From assembly GCF_036237275.1 (NCBI RefSeq), contig NZ_CP108352.1:62001-126000 (forward strand): a DNA stretch of 64,000 bases, given 5' to 3'. Below the pieces are notes generated by a model. The model did not search any database, had not been told where the DNA came from, and saw nothing but the letters and a program-made list of their open reading frames with translations. Of the stretch, positions 17,933-26,789 are shown piece after piece. This DNA is from Streptomyces sp. NBC_01353. Its GTDB lineage: Bacteria; Actinomycetota; Actinomycetes; Streptomycetales; Streptomycetaceae. A program made the translations under genes and the position numbers. The first letter of the stretch is position 1; the number at the start of each line of letters is the position of its first letter.

Positions 17933-18304
17933 TCACTGCCCGGTGCGGGCCGCCTTCCTGGCCCAGAGGATGAGGGGCACCTGGAGGGGGAGGCGCGCGT
18001 AGGCGATGGTCTTGGCCGCGGTGGGGCGGTTGCGCCAGTCGTATGCCATCTTCACGTTGGCCGGGAAGACGGCCGCGAAGAAGAGCGCCGTCGCCCGGGC
18101 GCTGGCCTGGCGCGTCGCCGGAATCGCGAGCCCCGCGGCCAGCACCAGTTCGGCGGCGCCGCTCGCCTGCGTCCAGGCCCGGGGGCTGCCGGGCAGCGCC
18201 TTCGGCACGGTGGCGTCGAACCGCCGGGGTGCGACGAAGTGCGCGGTGCCCGCGGCGGCCAGCAGGCCGGCGAGCAGGAGAGCGGGACGGGCGGACCGAG
18301 ACAT
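17933..18304 (-). CDS. DoxX-like membrane protein
   Basis: 123 residues with four hydrophobic segments and the DoxX-type features GTAHFVAPRRF and AAELVLAAGLAI, then FFAAVFPANVKMAYDW. DoxX family proteins are small inner-membrane proteins linked to redox or quinone-related functions. ATG 18304 has AGGAGGAG closely upstream. It ends facing the small Cys-rich gene and is transcribed alone. Confidence 0.8.
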   Translation of the reverse strand: MSRSARPALLLAGLLAAAGTAHFVAPRRFDATVPKALPGSPRAWTQASGAAELVLAAGLAIPATRQASARATALFFAAVFPANVKMAYDWRNRPTAAKTIAYARLPLQVPLILWARKAARTGQ

Positions 18305-18502
18305 CGGGCTCCTCCTGGTAGGGGTGGGTTACCGCAGAGTAAGTATGCGCAAGGCCGGGCAGTATGACCAGCGGCACCGTGCAGGAGTGCAAGGCGGGAC
18401 CTGGCGGGAAGGCCGGTGACTGGTCGACCGAAGGAGCACCGGCGCCCTGCCTGGACACCGCGACGCCCGGACGGGTGCGGCCGGGCCACGTCGTCCCGAC
18501 CC

Positions 18503-18990
18503 TCACGCCGTGCCGGTGGACTCGTTCCGCGTCGCGGCAAGGCGCGCTTCCGCGCCGTTCAGAAGCGTGTCCAGCACGACCGGATAGGTGCTGAGGTTCA
18601 TCCGGTTCGCCAGCAGGTGTGCGGTGGCGGCGATGTGCGGACGGGTCGTGGCGGGCAGCCGGGCGTCCGTGGAGGTCCACATCTCCTCGTCCGCCTCCCT
18701 TGCCTCGTCCTTGATGGCCAGAGCACCCGCGTCCAGGGCGGCAAAGGCCAGGGCCAGGTCGACGAACGCGTGATAGACGCCGCCGGCGTGCGAGTCACCG
18801 AAGCCCCCGTCGCGCAGGAGGCCGAGGATCGTCTCGTCCACCTCGATCTCCCGGGGGCGGCCGGTGACGCGGCTGGCGGTCAGTACGGCGGCCTGAGGGT
18901 GGGCGAGATAGGAGGGCGTGGATGGCCAGACCCAGCGAACGAAGGTCGGCGCGCCAGTCCCCGGTGGCAGCCACGCGCGCCCCTGCGGGG
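18503..18990 (-). pseudogene. TetR-family regulator, C-terminal domain only, frameshifted
   Basis: Reads a TetR ligand-binding domain: TGDWRADLRSLGLAIHALL in one frame, then HPQAAVLTASRVTGRP, ILGLLRDGGFGDSHAGGVYHAF and MNLSTYPVVLDTLLNGAEARL in another. The helix-turn-helix N-terminus is missing: the upstream DNA is already the regulatory region of the divergent FadR gene. It therefore cannot act as a repressor. Confidence 0.7.
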
Positions 18991-19139
18991 GCATGCCGGC
19001 CCATCGCTGTCGACGAGCCCGAGATCGCGACGGTCGGGGAACCCCGAAGCAGAGGAGACACGCCCAGAGCCCCCGGATCCACCCACGGCTCCTGGTGGGA
19101 CCGGACGGGATGTTCCTGAGTCATAGATTCCAACTCGAC

Positions 19140-19150
19140 TGGTCTGACCA
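19140..19150. promoter_or_regulatory. FadR/GntR-type operator
   Basis: TGGTCTGACCA is a perfect 5-1-5 palindrome fitting the TGGTNNNACCA pattern of FadR-subfamily regulators. It ends 37 bases before the ATG at 19188, so autoregulation of the FadR-hydroxylase unit is likely. Confidence 0.6.
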
Positions 19151-19187
19151 CTAGACCATCGGTCCTCTGTGCTCGTAGGGTCTCCGC

Positions 19188-19919
19188 ATGCCTCTGCAAC
19201 CGGTCAACCGACGCTCAGTTCCTGACGAAGTGTTCGACCAGCTCTTCGGGGAACTCGTGAGTGGCAGCCTTGCCCCCGGCGACAGCCTTCCCAGCGAGCG
19301 ACGCCTCGCGGAAGTCCTCGGCGTCTCACGTCCCGCAGTACGGGAAGCGCTGCAACGACTCGCACACGCCGGCCTGGTGGAAGTCCGCCAGGGTGACACC
19401 ACCACCGTTCGGGACATCCGCAGAGCGGGTGGCCTCGATCTGCTCCCTCGCCTGCTGTTCGCCGGGGGCGAGATCGACCTGGGAGTCGCCCGCAGCATCT
19501 TGGAGGCACGGCTCCACGTCGGCCCGAAGATCGCGGAACTCGCGGCACGACGCAGGGGACCAACTCTCGCCGCTCCGCTGCGAGCCGCCGTCCGAGCGCT
19601 CGACGACGACACCGATCCCGTGAACAGGCAGCGCCATGCCCTGACTTTCTGGGAGAACGTCACGGATGCGGCAGAGTCCGTGACCTTCCGCCTGATGTTC
19701 AACAGCCTCCGAGCGGCCTACGAGCCCGCCCTGGAGGCTCTGGCGCACGTCATGGCCGCGGAGGTGGACCGGACCGACGCCTACGCCGCTCTGATCGACG
19801 CGATCGTCCGAGGCGACGCGACTGCGGCGCGCACCCGCGCAGAGGATCTGCTGCGCCCGGCGACCGAGGCCCTGATCGATGTCATCGATCAACTCGAGGA
19901 GAGTCATGAACCTGCGTAG
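19188..19919 (+). CDS. GntR-family regulator, FadR subfamily
   Basis: 243 residues. The winged helix-turn-helix at ~14-75 has LAPGDSLPSERRLAEVLGVS and RPAVREALQRLAHAGLVEV, the FadR/GntR signature. An all-helical FCD-type effector domain fills ~85-235. Such regulators sense carboxylates, amino acids or acyl-CoAs; the ligand here is unknown. The last 14 bases overlap the start of the hydroxylase gene, and a TGGTCTGACCA operator lies just upstream, so the pair is probably a self-regulated operon. Confidence 0.88.
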   Translation: MPLQPVNRRSVPDEVFDQLFGELVSGSLAPGDSLPSERRLAEVLGVSRPAVREALQRLAHAGLVEVRQGDTTTVRDIRRAGGLDLLPRLLFAGGEIDLGVARSILEARLHVGPKIAELAARRRGPTLAAPLRAAVRALDDDTDPVNRQRHALTFWENVTDAAESVTFRLMFNSLRAAYEPALEALAHVMAAEVDRTDAYAALIDAIVRGDATAARTRAEDLLRPATEALIDVIDQLEESHEPA

Positions 19920-20655
19920 AACCCTCCAACGGAAGCGGGCACTCGCTGACGGGACCTCAGGCGAGGCCGCCCGTGCCCGCGTTCGGGCGGACAAGGCCAC
20001 GCAGTCGTCGCCCCGCCGGACCGAGGTCACGCTGGGAAGCGTCTTCCGGGCCTTCTGGCGCTACCCCTCACCGTGGATGATCAGCGGGGTCCTGGTGACA
20101 GTGCTTGCCTGCAGGGTCGTCATGTGGGACTGGCGCATCGACGACGCGTACGCCCCGGTCATCCTGATCCTGCTGTTTCCGCTCCTCGAGTGGCTGATAC
20201 ACGTCTTCGTGCTGCACTGGCGTCCGAGGAAGGTCGCCGGAGTCGTCCTGGACACCCTTCTGGCGAGGAAGCACCGCGAACACCACGTCGACCCGCGCCA
20301 AGTCCCCCTGATCTTCATCCCCTGGAAGGCCCTCGTCTGGGTCATCGTGGGCTACAACGCGGCGGCCCTCATCGCCTTCCCGCGACTGGGCCAGGCCCTG
20401 ACGTTCATGGTGACGGTGGCGGTGGCAGGGCTCGTCTACGAGTGGACGCACTACCTGATCCACAGTGACTACCGGCCGCGGAGCAGGGCCTACAAGGCGG
20501 TCTGGCGCAACCACCGGCTGCACCACTACAAGAACGAGCACTACTGGTTCACGGTCACGACGACCGCCAGCGCCGATCGCCTCCTCGGGACCTACCCGGA
20601 CCCGGCCACGGTGCAGACCTCACCGACCGCCAAGAACCTGCACGGCGTGGCGTGA
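19906..20655 (+). CDS. membrane fatty-acid hydroxylase/sterol desaturase superfamily protein
   Basis: 249 residues with four membrane segments and the histidine clusters expected for the di-iron centre: HVFVLH, HREHH, HYLIH and HRLHHYKNEHYW. Enzymes of this group hydroxylate or desaturate membrane lipids or carotenoids using O2. ATG 19906 is used because GAGGAG precedes it; it overlaps the regulator's end by 14 bases, implying coupled translation. A FadR-type regulator beside it fits a lipid substrate, but the exact substrate is unknown. Confidence 0.85.
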   Translation: MNLRRTLQRKRALADGTSGEAARARVRADKATQSSPRRTEVTLGSVFRAFWRYPSPWMISGVLVTVLACRVVMWDWRIDDAYAPVILILLFPLLEWLIHVFVLHWRPRKVAGVVLDTLLARKHREHHVDPRQVPLIFIPWKALVWVIVGYNAAALIAFPRLGQALTFMVTVAVAGLVYEWTHYLIHSDYRPRSRAYKAVWRNHRLHHYKNEHYWFTVTTTASADRLLGTYPDPATVQTSPTAKNLHGVA

Positions 20656-20705
20656 CGCACCTGCCGCATCAGCCGTGGGCTCGGGACGAGGGTGGAGCCG
20701 GCTGA

Positions 20706-20945
20706 CGCCAGTCAGACCCCGGCGATCTGGAACTCGAAGAAGAGTGCAACGAGGACGGACGGCGCACCTGGTATGGCTTTGTCGGGGCGATGCGTACGCA
20801 GGTCATGCTGGACCGGGATCCGCAGGTGCCGGCTCTCGAATGCAGTCCTGAGGAGTACGTCTGGCCTGTTCCAGGACGGCGGAGGCCGCGCCGCGGGATT
20901 CCACGAGGAATGGACGTCGACCGGACTGTACCTGCCGATAGGTGA
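20706..20945 (+). pseudogene. coding-like fragment without a start
   Basis: In the third forward frame the stretch reads LELEEECNEDGRRTWYGFVG and LECSPEEYVWPVPGRRRPRR to TGA 20943-20945, with natural composition. It begins right after an in-frame stop at 20703 and has no ATG/GTG near its beginning. Probably the 3' piece of a lost gene; family unknown. Confidence 0.3.
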
Positions 20946-20977
20946 GTACGGGCCCGTCCCCCAGTGCCAGGCATCCG

Positions 20978-21015
20978 GGAGCGTGGGTCCCGACCGTGGT
21001 CGGGACCCACGCTCC
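20978..21015. terminator. strong bidirectional hairpin
   Basis: GAGCGTGGGTCCCGACC (20979-20995) pairs perfectly with 20998-21014 across a two-base GT turn; one more G-C pair extends the stem to 18 bp. It lies between the convergent ends of the hydroxylase region and the minus-strand gene at 21124. No T-run follows, as is common in Streptomyces terminators. Confidence 0.65.
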
Positions 21016-21123
21016 GAGCTGTACATCCGAGGAGTCAGACGCCGCTCCATCCAGACAGCGGGGCTGGGCCCTGCCCTTCTTCACCGTCCAGGGAGCCAAG
21101 GCCCGGCACCTGCACCCACCGGG

Positions 21124-21507
21124 TCATGCGCGTTCCTGCAGCTCTCCCTGAAGGGCCAGCTGATACTCCCGCCCATCGGACGCGAGCGGCTCCACCTGGC
21201 GGCCCTCCAATTCCCGCTGCCTGGCAGCCAGGGCCGCCAGCATCTTCGCCCGGTAGGGGTTCGACGCACCAAGGGCCTTCGCCACCTCCACGGCCTCGTC
21301 CAACAGGGCCAACCGTCGCTCGGGCAACTCCCGCACCAGGGGCGACGCGCTCGCCTCCACCAGGACGTACGCCAGCTTCGACCCGTACGCCTTCGGCTCG
21401 ACCTCTGCCAGAACGCGGTAGATCCACAGTCCCTCGGCACCGCGCACCACCCGCCTGTTGGCACTGAGCAGCCTGACCCTCGCCAGCACAACCATGTCCT
21501 GATCCAT
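21124..21507 (-). CDS. conserved hypothetical protein
   Basis: 127 residues from ATG 21507, preceded by GGGGGGA. Mixed N-terminus (VVLARVRLLSANRRVVRGAEGLWIYRVLAEV), then a long amphipathic helix region (RRLALLDEAVEVAKALG, AALAARQRELEGRQVE). The frame is open 210 bases further upstream but without coding character. No membrane segment. Function unknown. Confidence 0.65.
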   Translation of the reverse strand: MDQDMVVLARVRLLSANRRVVRGAEGLWIYRVLAEVEPKAYGSKLAYVLVEASASPLVRELPERRLALLDEAVEVAKALGASNPYRAKMLAALAARQRELEGRQVEPLASDGREYQLALQGELQERA

Positions 21508-21928
21508 CGATCCCCCTTCGTCCCCCCACCCCGACCGGTGCACGTCACACGGCGAGACAGCACAGCGAACGCGCCGACAACCGAGAAAGGTTGCCGACAG
21601 GTTGGCCGGAAGTGGAGACGACGAGTCTGGCTCGCGGTACCAGTCGCCACAAGGCCGAACGGACGTGCAGTACGTCCTACCGAAACCCCCTCTGAACAGG
21701 CATGATGGACCTGACACTCACGCAAATCCCGTCTACCACCCCCTTTCGTCGACTCACGCACGGCATCCTGTGCATGATTGCCAGTTCCTGATCCCGGGCT
21801 TGAGCATCTTCGAGCAAGGGGCAGAGTTCGGAGCAGACTCGGCAGCCCTGGTCTACGCGTTCCCCTGTCAAGTCCGAGCGCATTGCGGCGCGGCCGTACG
21901 AGCGGGCTGGGGGAAGTGAAGGTCGTTC
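21508..21928. other. intergenic region with a possible small-gene remnant
   Basis: On the minus strand, 21677-21883 reads a short protein with GCRVCSELCPLLEDAQARDQ, like small Streptomyces proteins with a CxxC-type start, but the end degenerates after about 40 residues. A lower-G/C patch around 21650-21780 probably carries promoters. Nothing else was recognised. Confidence 0.35.
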
Positions 21929-22259
21929 GTGAAGGTCTCCGGCGAGTCGGTGCCAGCGAAGACTCCCGACCGGCGGCCGGGAGTCCAGCTGCAGGAGGCC
22001 CCGTCAAGCCGCGAGTCCCGCACCGATCCCCTGAGCTTCCGCGACCTCATGGCGCTGGCGATCCTGCCGAACGAGCGCATCGCCTCCACCGGACCTGCCG
22101 GCCTGTACCGCGCTGCTCGGCACCGGCAGCCTCGGTGCGCTCTTGGTCCAGGGTGCTGTCCCGCCAGGATTCCCGTTCGTGTGGCCGCTCGTGGTTCTCG
22201 CGCTCGGCGCGATGGCATACGACGTCGCGCTCCGCGCCGTGCGCCGTCGCGAAGGCTGA
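21929..22259 (+). pseudogene. small membrane protein with a frameshift
   Basis: GTG 21929 opens a frame ending in DPLSFRDLMALAILPNERIA; near 22110 coding moves one frame to LLGTGSLGALLVQGAVPPG and PLVVLALGAMAYDVALRAV, ending at TGA 22257-22259. Rejoined it would be a ~110-residue protein with one or two membrane helices. Family unknown. Confidence 0.45.
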
Positions 22260-22398
22260 CGACCACCCTCCCCAAGGAGGTGGGCTGGTGCACCCTCGCA
22301 GCCGCGCCGACACAACGGAAAGCGCTGCAGCTACCCGTCAGCCGTGCCTACGCTCTGGCCCGCGGCCGGCGAGGGACGCACGTTCGTTGCTTCTGCCG

Positions 22399-22430
22399 CT
22401 GGTGCGGCGCCCGAAGGGTCGCCGCACCAG
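22399..22430. terminator. hairpin
   Basis: CTGGTGCGGCG (22399-22409) pairs perfectly with CGCCGCACCAG (22420-22430) around a ten-base loop. It follows the broken membrane protein gene and precedes the small gene at 22500. Confidence 0.5.
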
Positions 22431-22499
22431 CGGGCTGGCTAGCGGGCCGACCGACGCGTCGGTGACGACTCCGGCCCGGCGGCCAAGGACCGGGAGTTG

Positions 22500-22621
22500 A
22501 TGGCGCTGACGAAGGCCGAGCTGTACAAGAGGCGGCCGGCATCTCGGGTCGCTCGTCCATAAACCACGACCAGCTTGCCGACGCCCTCGCCCACACCGGC
22601 TGCGGCCGGCGTGAGGCCTGA
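22500..22621 (+). pseudogene. small Rho-N-like protein with a one-base deletion
   Basis: ATG 22500 (GGGAG just upstream) starts MALTKAELYKR; with one base restored near 22535 it continues AAGISGRSSINHDQLADALA to TGA 22619-22621, about 40 residues. The pattern 'LTKAELYKRA..GI.GRS.M..DQL..AL' is that of short actinobacterial Rho-termination-factor N-terminal-like proteins. Unshifted it stops at 20 residues. Confidence 0.5.
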
Positions 22622-22661
22622 CCGTCCCGTGGTGGGAGGTCCTGCGCGGGCACGGTCGTGG

Positions 22662-22919
22662 TCAGGCCACCGTGACACGCAGGACGTACAGTTCGCTCGT
22701 GCTGATGGCCTGCGCCTGTTCCCGGAGCTCCGCGTCCGTGAAGCCAAGCAGTGCCTCGTCGGCGGCTCGACGGAGAAGCGGAAGGATCTCGGCGACGGGC
22801 CGGCCACGACTCGCTTCGGCGAGCTCGGCGAAGGCCCGCTGGTAGGGGGCTCCGTACGCGCTCGCGCTGTCAGCCAGCAGCCGGTCAAGGTGCTGCCTGT
22901 CGACACTGATCTCGCCAGG
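22662..22919 (-). pseudogene. coding-like fragment without a start codon
   Basis: Minus-strand frame ending at 22662 reads DRLLADSASAYGAPYQRAF, AELAEASRGRPVAEILPLL and AEAQAISTSELYVLRV-like natural helical sequence for about 80 residues. It follows an in-frame stop without ATG, GTG or TTG in a usable place. Probably a 5'-truncated gene; family unknown. An inverted repeat GGCCTGACC/GGTCAGGCC flanks its 3' end (22615-22668). Confidence 0.35.
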
Positions 22920-22972
22920 GCCTGCCCCTCACACCCTCAGCGGTCCCAACCCCAGACCCCTCGCCTTCGACG

Positions 22973-23140
22973 TTACGAGGCGGGTCTGACATCAGCCCCA
23001 GCCCGGACACGGGGTGCGTTCCGGCTGATGAGATCTTGGAGGAGCTCGCGGGTGGGCCGCGGCACCACCCCTCTGGCAAGCCGGAAGCAAGGAGCTCGAG
23101 CCGCGGGAAGTCCCCGATCTGGCACAGCAGCACCAGGGTG
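22973..23140 (-). pseudogene. small remnant with a frameshift
   Basis: Minus strand reads VLLCQIGDFPRLELLASGL in one frame and RGVVPRPTRELLQDLISRNA in the next, ending at 22973. The two look like one short protein interrupted by a single-base change. No family recognised. Confidence 0.3.
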
Positions 23141-23143
23141 GGG

Positions 23144-23854
23144 TCAGGAGGTAAGGCAGAGCGTCAGTTCGCGAAGCTGGCGGGCGGTGGTAGCGATGTC
23201 GTATCGGCGCGCATTGTTGAGGGCCGCCCTGTACAGCGCCGTGCGCCGGTGGGAGTCCCGGCCCATCTCGTCTAGGGCCATGGCCAGCGAGCGCGGGTCG
23301 CCGGGAGTATAGGAAACGCCAGCGCTCGCGAGGGTTTCCTTCACGCCGGGAAGGTCAGAGTAGGCGACCCGGAGTCCGTGAGCTTGGGCTTCGATGAGGA
23401 CGAGACCGAAGGCTTCCAGGCCGCTGGTCGTGAAGACGAAGGCGTCGTAGTCCGGTAGGCGGCGCCACAGTTCGGAGCGGGGTACGAACGGCTCGAACTG
23501 GACCCGGTCTCGGAGCCCGAGTTCGATGGCTCGCTGTTCCAGGTGCTCTCTTAGGGTCGTGTGCACGCCGATGTCGACGAGCGTGCTGGGCGCGAGTCCC
23601 AGCGACTCGCCCCGAAGCCGCATCGCGGTCAGCAGGTAGGCGTAGCCCTGGCCAAGTACGTCGGCCACCATCACCGCGTCGTACGGGTGGTCGCGCATGA
23701 GGAGCGAGACCTGCTTGTCCCACAGGGCGGCCGGAACGACCTCGCGCACGGATCGGGGCGACGTATCCAGAACCGCGCCGCCCTGGGGGGAGCGGACAAC
23801 TCGTCTTTCGTGCACAGTGTTTGCACGCCATGCAAGCCGTCTCGACGACGTCAT
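23144..23854 (-). CDS. glycosyltransferase family 4-like protein, N-terminal domain shortened
   Basis: About 236 residues from ATG 23854 (a longer start at 23935 is possible). The C-terminal GT-B nucleotide-sugar domain is clear: LGLRDRVQFEPFVPRSELW, the retaining-GT motif FTTSGLEAFGLVLIEAQAHG, and VKETLASAGVSYTPGD. The acceptor-binding half is only partly represented, and the linker normally joining the lobes is missing, whereas full GT4 enzymes have 350-400 residues. It may be a deletion derivative and inactive. Confidence 0.6.
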   Translation of the reverse strand: MTSSRRLAWRANTVHERRVVRSPQGGAVLDTSPRSVREVVPAALWDKQVSLLMRDHPYDAVMVADVLGQGYAYLLTAMRLRGESLGLAPSTLVDIGVHTTLREHLEQRAIELGLRDRVQFEPFVPRSELWRRLPDYDAFVFTTSGLEAFGLVLIEAQAHGLRVAYSDLPGVKETLASAGVSYTPGDPRSLAMALDEMGRDSHRRTALYRAALNNARRYDIATTARQLRELTLCLTS

Positions 23855-24001
23855 CCGTGCGCCCGTACAGTGGAAGCCCCCGGTTGTGCGGTGTGTGGGA
23901 GGGGCTAGTGCCCGGTGACCGCTTTGGAACAGCACGAGAGCACGGGTGCGGACGTTCCGGCGGCTTCGAAGTTCCGGGCCGGAGGAGCGTTCGTGGGGCT
24001 T

Positions 24002-25756
24002 CTAGAAGGCTTCGGCGGCCCGTAGGAGGTACTGCGGCAGGTAGGGGGAGGCCACGCGAATGGTCCAGCCGCGGCGGCGAGCGTGGCAGGCCAGCGCGAG
24101 GACGTCAAGGTTGATGGAGACCTCGGGATAGTCGGCGCGGTCGGCGACCTCGTAGTAGGCGCGGTGGGCTTCGAGGGCGTCGGCCAGGGCCAGGTTGAAG
24201 CTCTCGTCGTCACCGTCCACGAGCTGTGACAGCAACACGGCCGGCGGCATCGCGAAGCCCCAGTCCTTGGCCCTCTCGGCCTCCTGCAGCGCGCGCTCCG
24301 CGGCCGCTTCGGGCTCGGCGCCCTTCAGATAAGCGTGGAGGGCTTCGCGGTACGCAGTGAACGCGGAGCCGTCCGGGCGGGCGAAGGTGGGGCCGGTGAG
24401 GACCAGCGGGGCGAGGTCCTCGCGCACGCCGGTGATGAGGGCGAAGGCTACGGCCGTCTGCCAGTACCCGGGACCGGCTTCCACGCCCCGCTTGGCCGGG
24501 TAGCGCAGGATGCGCCCGCCGATGGACACCTCGACCTCGGTGTCCGGCTCCGCCAGCGCGATGCGGAACAGAGCCGCCCCCATCTGGGAGGCCAGCCGAA
24601 GGAGGGCGTGCTGGGGGTCCGTGACGTCGCCGGGGGTCCCCGCCCGCCACTGGAACAGGCGCTTCTGATCGCTCAGGACGCTGCTCAGACGCGAGACGGC
24701 AAGGGACTTGCCCTCGACGGGAGTGAACGCCTCCTGGAGGTGTTCCTCGTACATGGCCTCGATACGCGGGATCCCCTCGCGCTCACAGGTAGGCCGTTCC
24801 ACCACAAGCGGTCCCGCGGCGAGCGCGGCGACAGCATCCGGCCGTCTGTTCCGGCCGAGCCCCGCGACCCGCGGGCCCCTGGTCTCGAAGCCGGTGACAA
24901 GGGCGTGTGGGAGGTAGTCAGTGTGAACCGTCGGTGCCCAGCCGAGCGTCCGGTACGCGATCGCGGCCAGCGCGAGGGGCACGAGCGGGAGCAGGCTGCT
25001 CGGTGAGGCCGCCGGGCCGTGCACGGCGCTGTGGCTGACCAGGAGCTCGGCCAGGGCGGCGTCGAAGCTCTGCCGGTCCTCGGCGGCCAGCGCCCGCAGC
25101 GTTCGCAGAGCGAGGCCGTTCGGCTCGTCCAGGAGGAGCTCACCCGTCTCCGCCGCACGGGTACGGATCCGGTCCACAGCAGCGTCGACGGCAGCCAGCT
25201 TGGCCTTCGTGCTCGGCGGGTACTCCCCGCCGCCGGCGTCGTCCAGGACCACGGCCGTCAACCCCGTGGCGAGCTCGCCGAGGGGCGTTCCCGTCGCCTG
25301 TTCGGCGAACTTCCGCCGAGCGAAGGTGAATTCCTCACCGTGCCACTTGGCCTTGTCCCTGAGGACCGACAGGCACAACGCGTCGATCCACTCCCCCGGT
25401 GTGACCCTCTCCTCGGGGGCGTCGTCACCCGGGTCGTAGCTCATACCGAAGTTCACGTACTCCAGGAAGACGTTGAAGCTGCAGTGCGGGTGGTACGCCG
25501 CGTACGCGACGGCGCCGACTGCGGCCTCCGAGGCATCCTTGAGAGCGGCCCTGGCCTCCGCAGTGTCGAGATCGGGCGTCTCGACGGAGAGGGCGCCCAG
25601 GTAGTCGAGGAACGCGTCGGCGATCAACTGCCACTCGTAGGTCGTCATGCGGCCGGCCCTCGACATGGAGTGCACCTGACGCCCGATACGGTTCGTGAAG
25701 TCCTCGCGCGCTGCCGACACAGCGGCCCCGCCCACCTGGTGACGCTCTATTCGCAC
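24002..25756 (-). CDS. immunity 49 (Imm49) family protein
   Basis: 584 residues from GTG 25754-25756 (AGGGAG two bases upstream; a GTG 12 codons later is an alternative). Mostly helical. The N-terminal part has AAYHPHCSFNVFLEYVNFGM-type sequence and the C-terminal part FNLALADALEAHRAYYE and DVLALACHARRRGWTI, features I associate with Imm49. Imm49 proteins are predicted to protect against polymorphic or contact-delivered toxins. No toxin gene is adjacent; many Streptomyces carry orphan copies. It is much longer than a minimal immunity protein, suggesting two tandem domains. Confidence 0.75.
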   Translation of the reverse strand: MRIERHQVGGAAVSAAREDFTNRIGRQVHSMSRAGRMTTYEWQLIADAFLDYLGALSVETPDLDTAEARAALKDASEAAVGAVAYAAYHPHCSFNVFLEYVNFGMSYDPGDDAPEERVTPGEWIDALCLSVLRDKAKWHGEEFTFARRKFAEQATGTPLGELATGLTAVVLDDAGGGEYPPSTKAKLAAVDAAVDRIRTRAAETGELLLDEPNGLALRTLRALAAEDRQSFDAALAELLVSHSAVHGPAASPSSLLPLVPLALAAIAYRTLGWAPTVHTDYLPHALVTGFETRGPRVAGLGRNRRPDAVAALAAGPLVVERPTCEREGIPRIEAMYEEHLQEAFTPVEGKSLAVSRLSSVLSDQKRLFQWRAGTPGDVTDPQHALLRLASQMGAALFRIALAEPDTEVEVSIGGRILRYPAKRGVEAGPGYWQTAVAFALITGVREDLAPLVLTGPTFARPDGSAFTAYREALHAYLKGAEPEAAAERALQEAERAKDWGFAMPPAVLLSQLVDGDDESFNLALADALEAHRAYYEVADRADYPEVSINLDVLALACHARRRGWTIRVASPYLPQYLLRAAEAF

Positions 25757-26763
25757 TGCCCTGCTCCCTGATCGATTTCCGTAACAGCCTAGATGCGGAA
25801 TCTGACAGGCCGGCAAAGGCCCAGCCCTGGCCGGTACAGGGTGCGCGCCCCGGACGCCAACGCCGCCGAACCCGTTCCGAGTTCTGCGCTGCTCGTCAGC
25901 CGGGGACTACACGGCGCGCAGGCGGGCAGGGCACGAAAGGAAGCCCATGAGCGCAGTGGATCACAGCCTCCTCGGTGTGATCCACGGGGTTTCGGACCAT
26001 GGACGAGGCGGCCGCGGGGGCGGCGGCGAGCGAAGACTTGGATCTACTAGACACGCCCAGTGTCACCCCAAGGGCAGCTCAATGGGTGGCAGGCCGCTGA
26101 CATTGACAGGCACATTTGGTCCCGAGCTCTCAGGAGGTCAACGCACCCGCTTCGCCAGCTGAACCAAGGCACATCACCGATGCCCCAAATCCTCCGCCTC
26201 CGCCCTGGCAACCGCCTCGCCAGCCGAAACGAGATCTCAGTGAGGCAGGCGCGATTCCGCTCCACCTGGCGTCGGGTGATGCCGTGCAGGACGCTCTTGG
26301 GCAGCTCGAAAGGGAGCAGCGTGGGCTTCACGAGCGCGGCAACGCTGCTCTGCAACCTAGCGACTGTCCCGGGCAAAGACGCTCCTGAGCGACCGCGCCA
26401 ACGGCATCCCGAACCGGGACGGCGGCTTCCCGCGGGGCTGCCGCGTTGCCTGACCCAGAACAGTGCATCAGGGACGGGCGCGGGTAGCTTCCAGATAGCA
26501 GGACCGTCACCACCTGAGCAGTAGCCTCAAGCATCCCCTACCACGCCTCTGACCTGCGCAAATAGAGAGGCACTCTATGGGATTCTCGCGATGCTTACGA
26601 GAATCCCACTCATTCAGCGGAGTCACAGGTCAAAGCCTTCAGCTGTAGACGCTACTCAGGACTTCCCTGCTCAGACGAGGCTGCTCATCCCGCGCAGCCG
26701 TCCAACTCAAGTCACGGAGCGGCAGATCGGAGCTGCTTCGACTGCCTGGGGAGTGCCGAGAAC
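25757..26763. other. 1-kb stretch without a supported gene
   Basis: One short open frame has a good start: GAAAGGAAG then ATG 25947, reading MSAVDHSLLGVIHGVSDHG before turning into Gly/Arg-rich sequence, so perhaps a 5' fragment. From 26050 to 26550 both strands are open without family resemblance and codon bias is weak. A perfect hairpin lies at 26578-26608. The area is probably decayed mobile-element flank. Confidence 0.4.
26578..26608. repeat. perfect inverted repeat near the ISL3 remnant
   Basis: TGGGATTCTCG (26578-26588) pairs with CGAGAATCCCA (26598-26608) with nine bases between. It lies ~190 bases from the truncated end of the ISL3 transposase and could be an element end or a terminator. 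Confidence 0.45.
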
Positions 26764-26789
26764 TCACACTGTCACAGAACCGAGAGATC

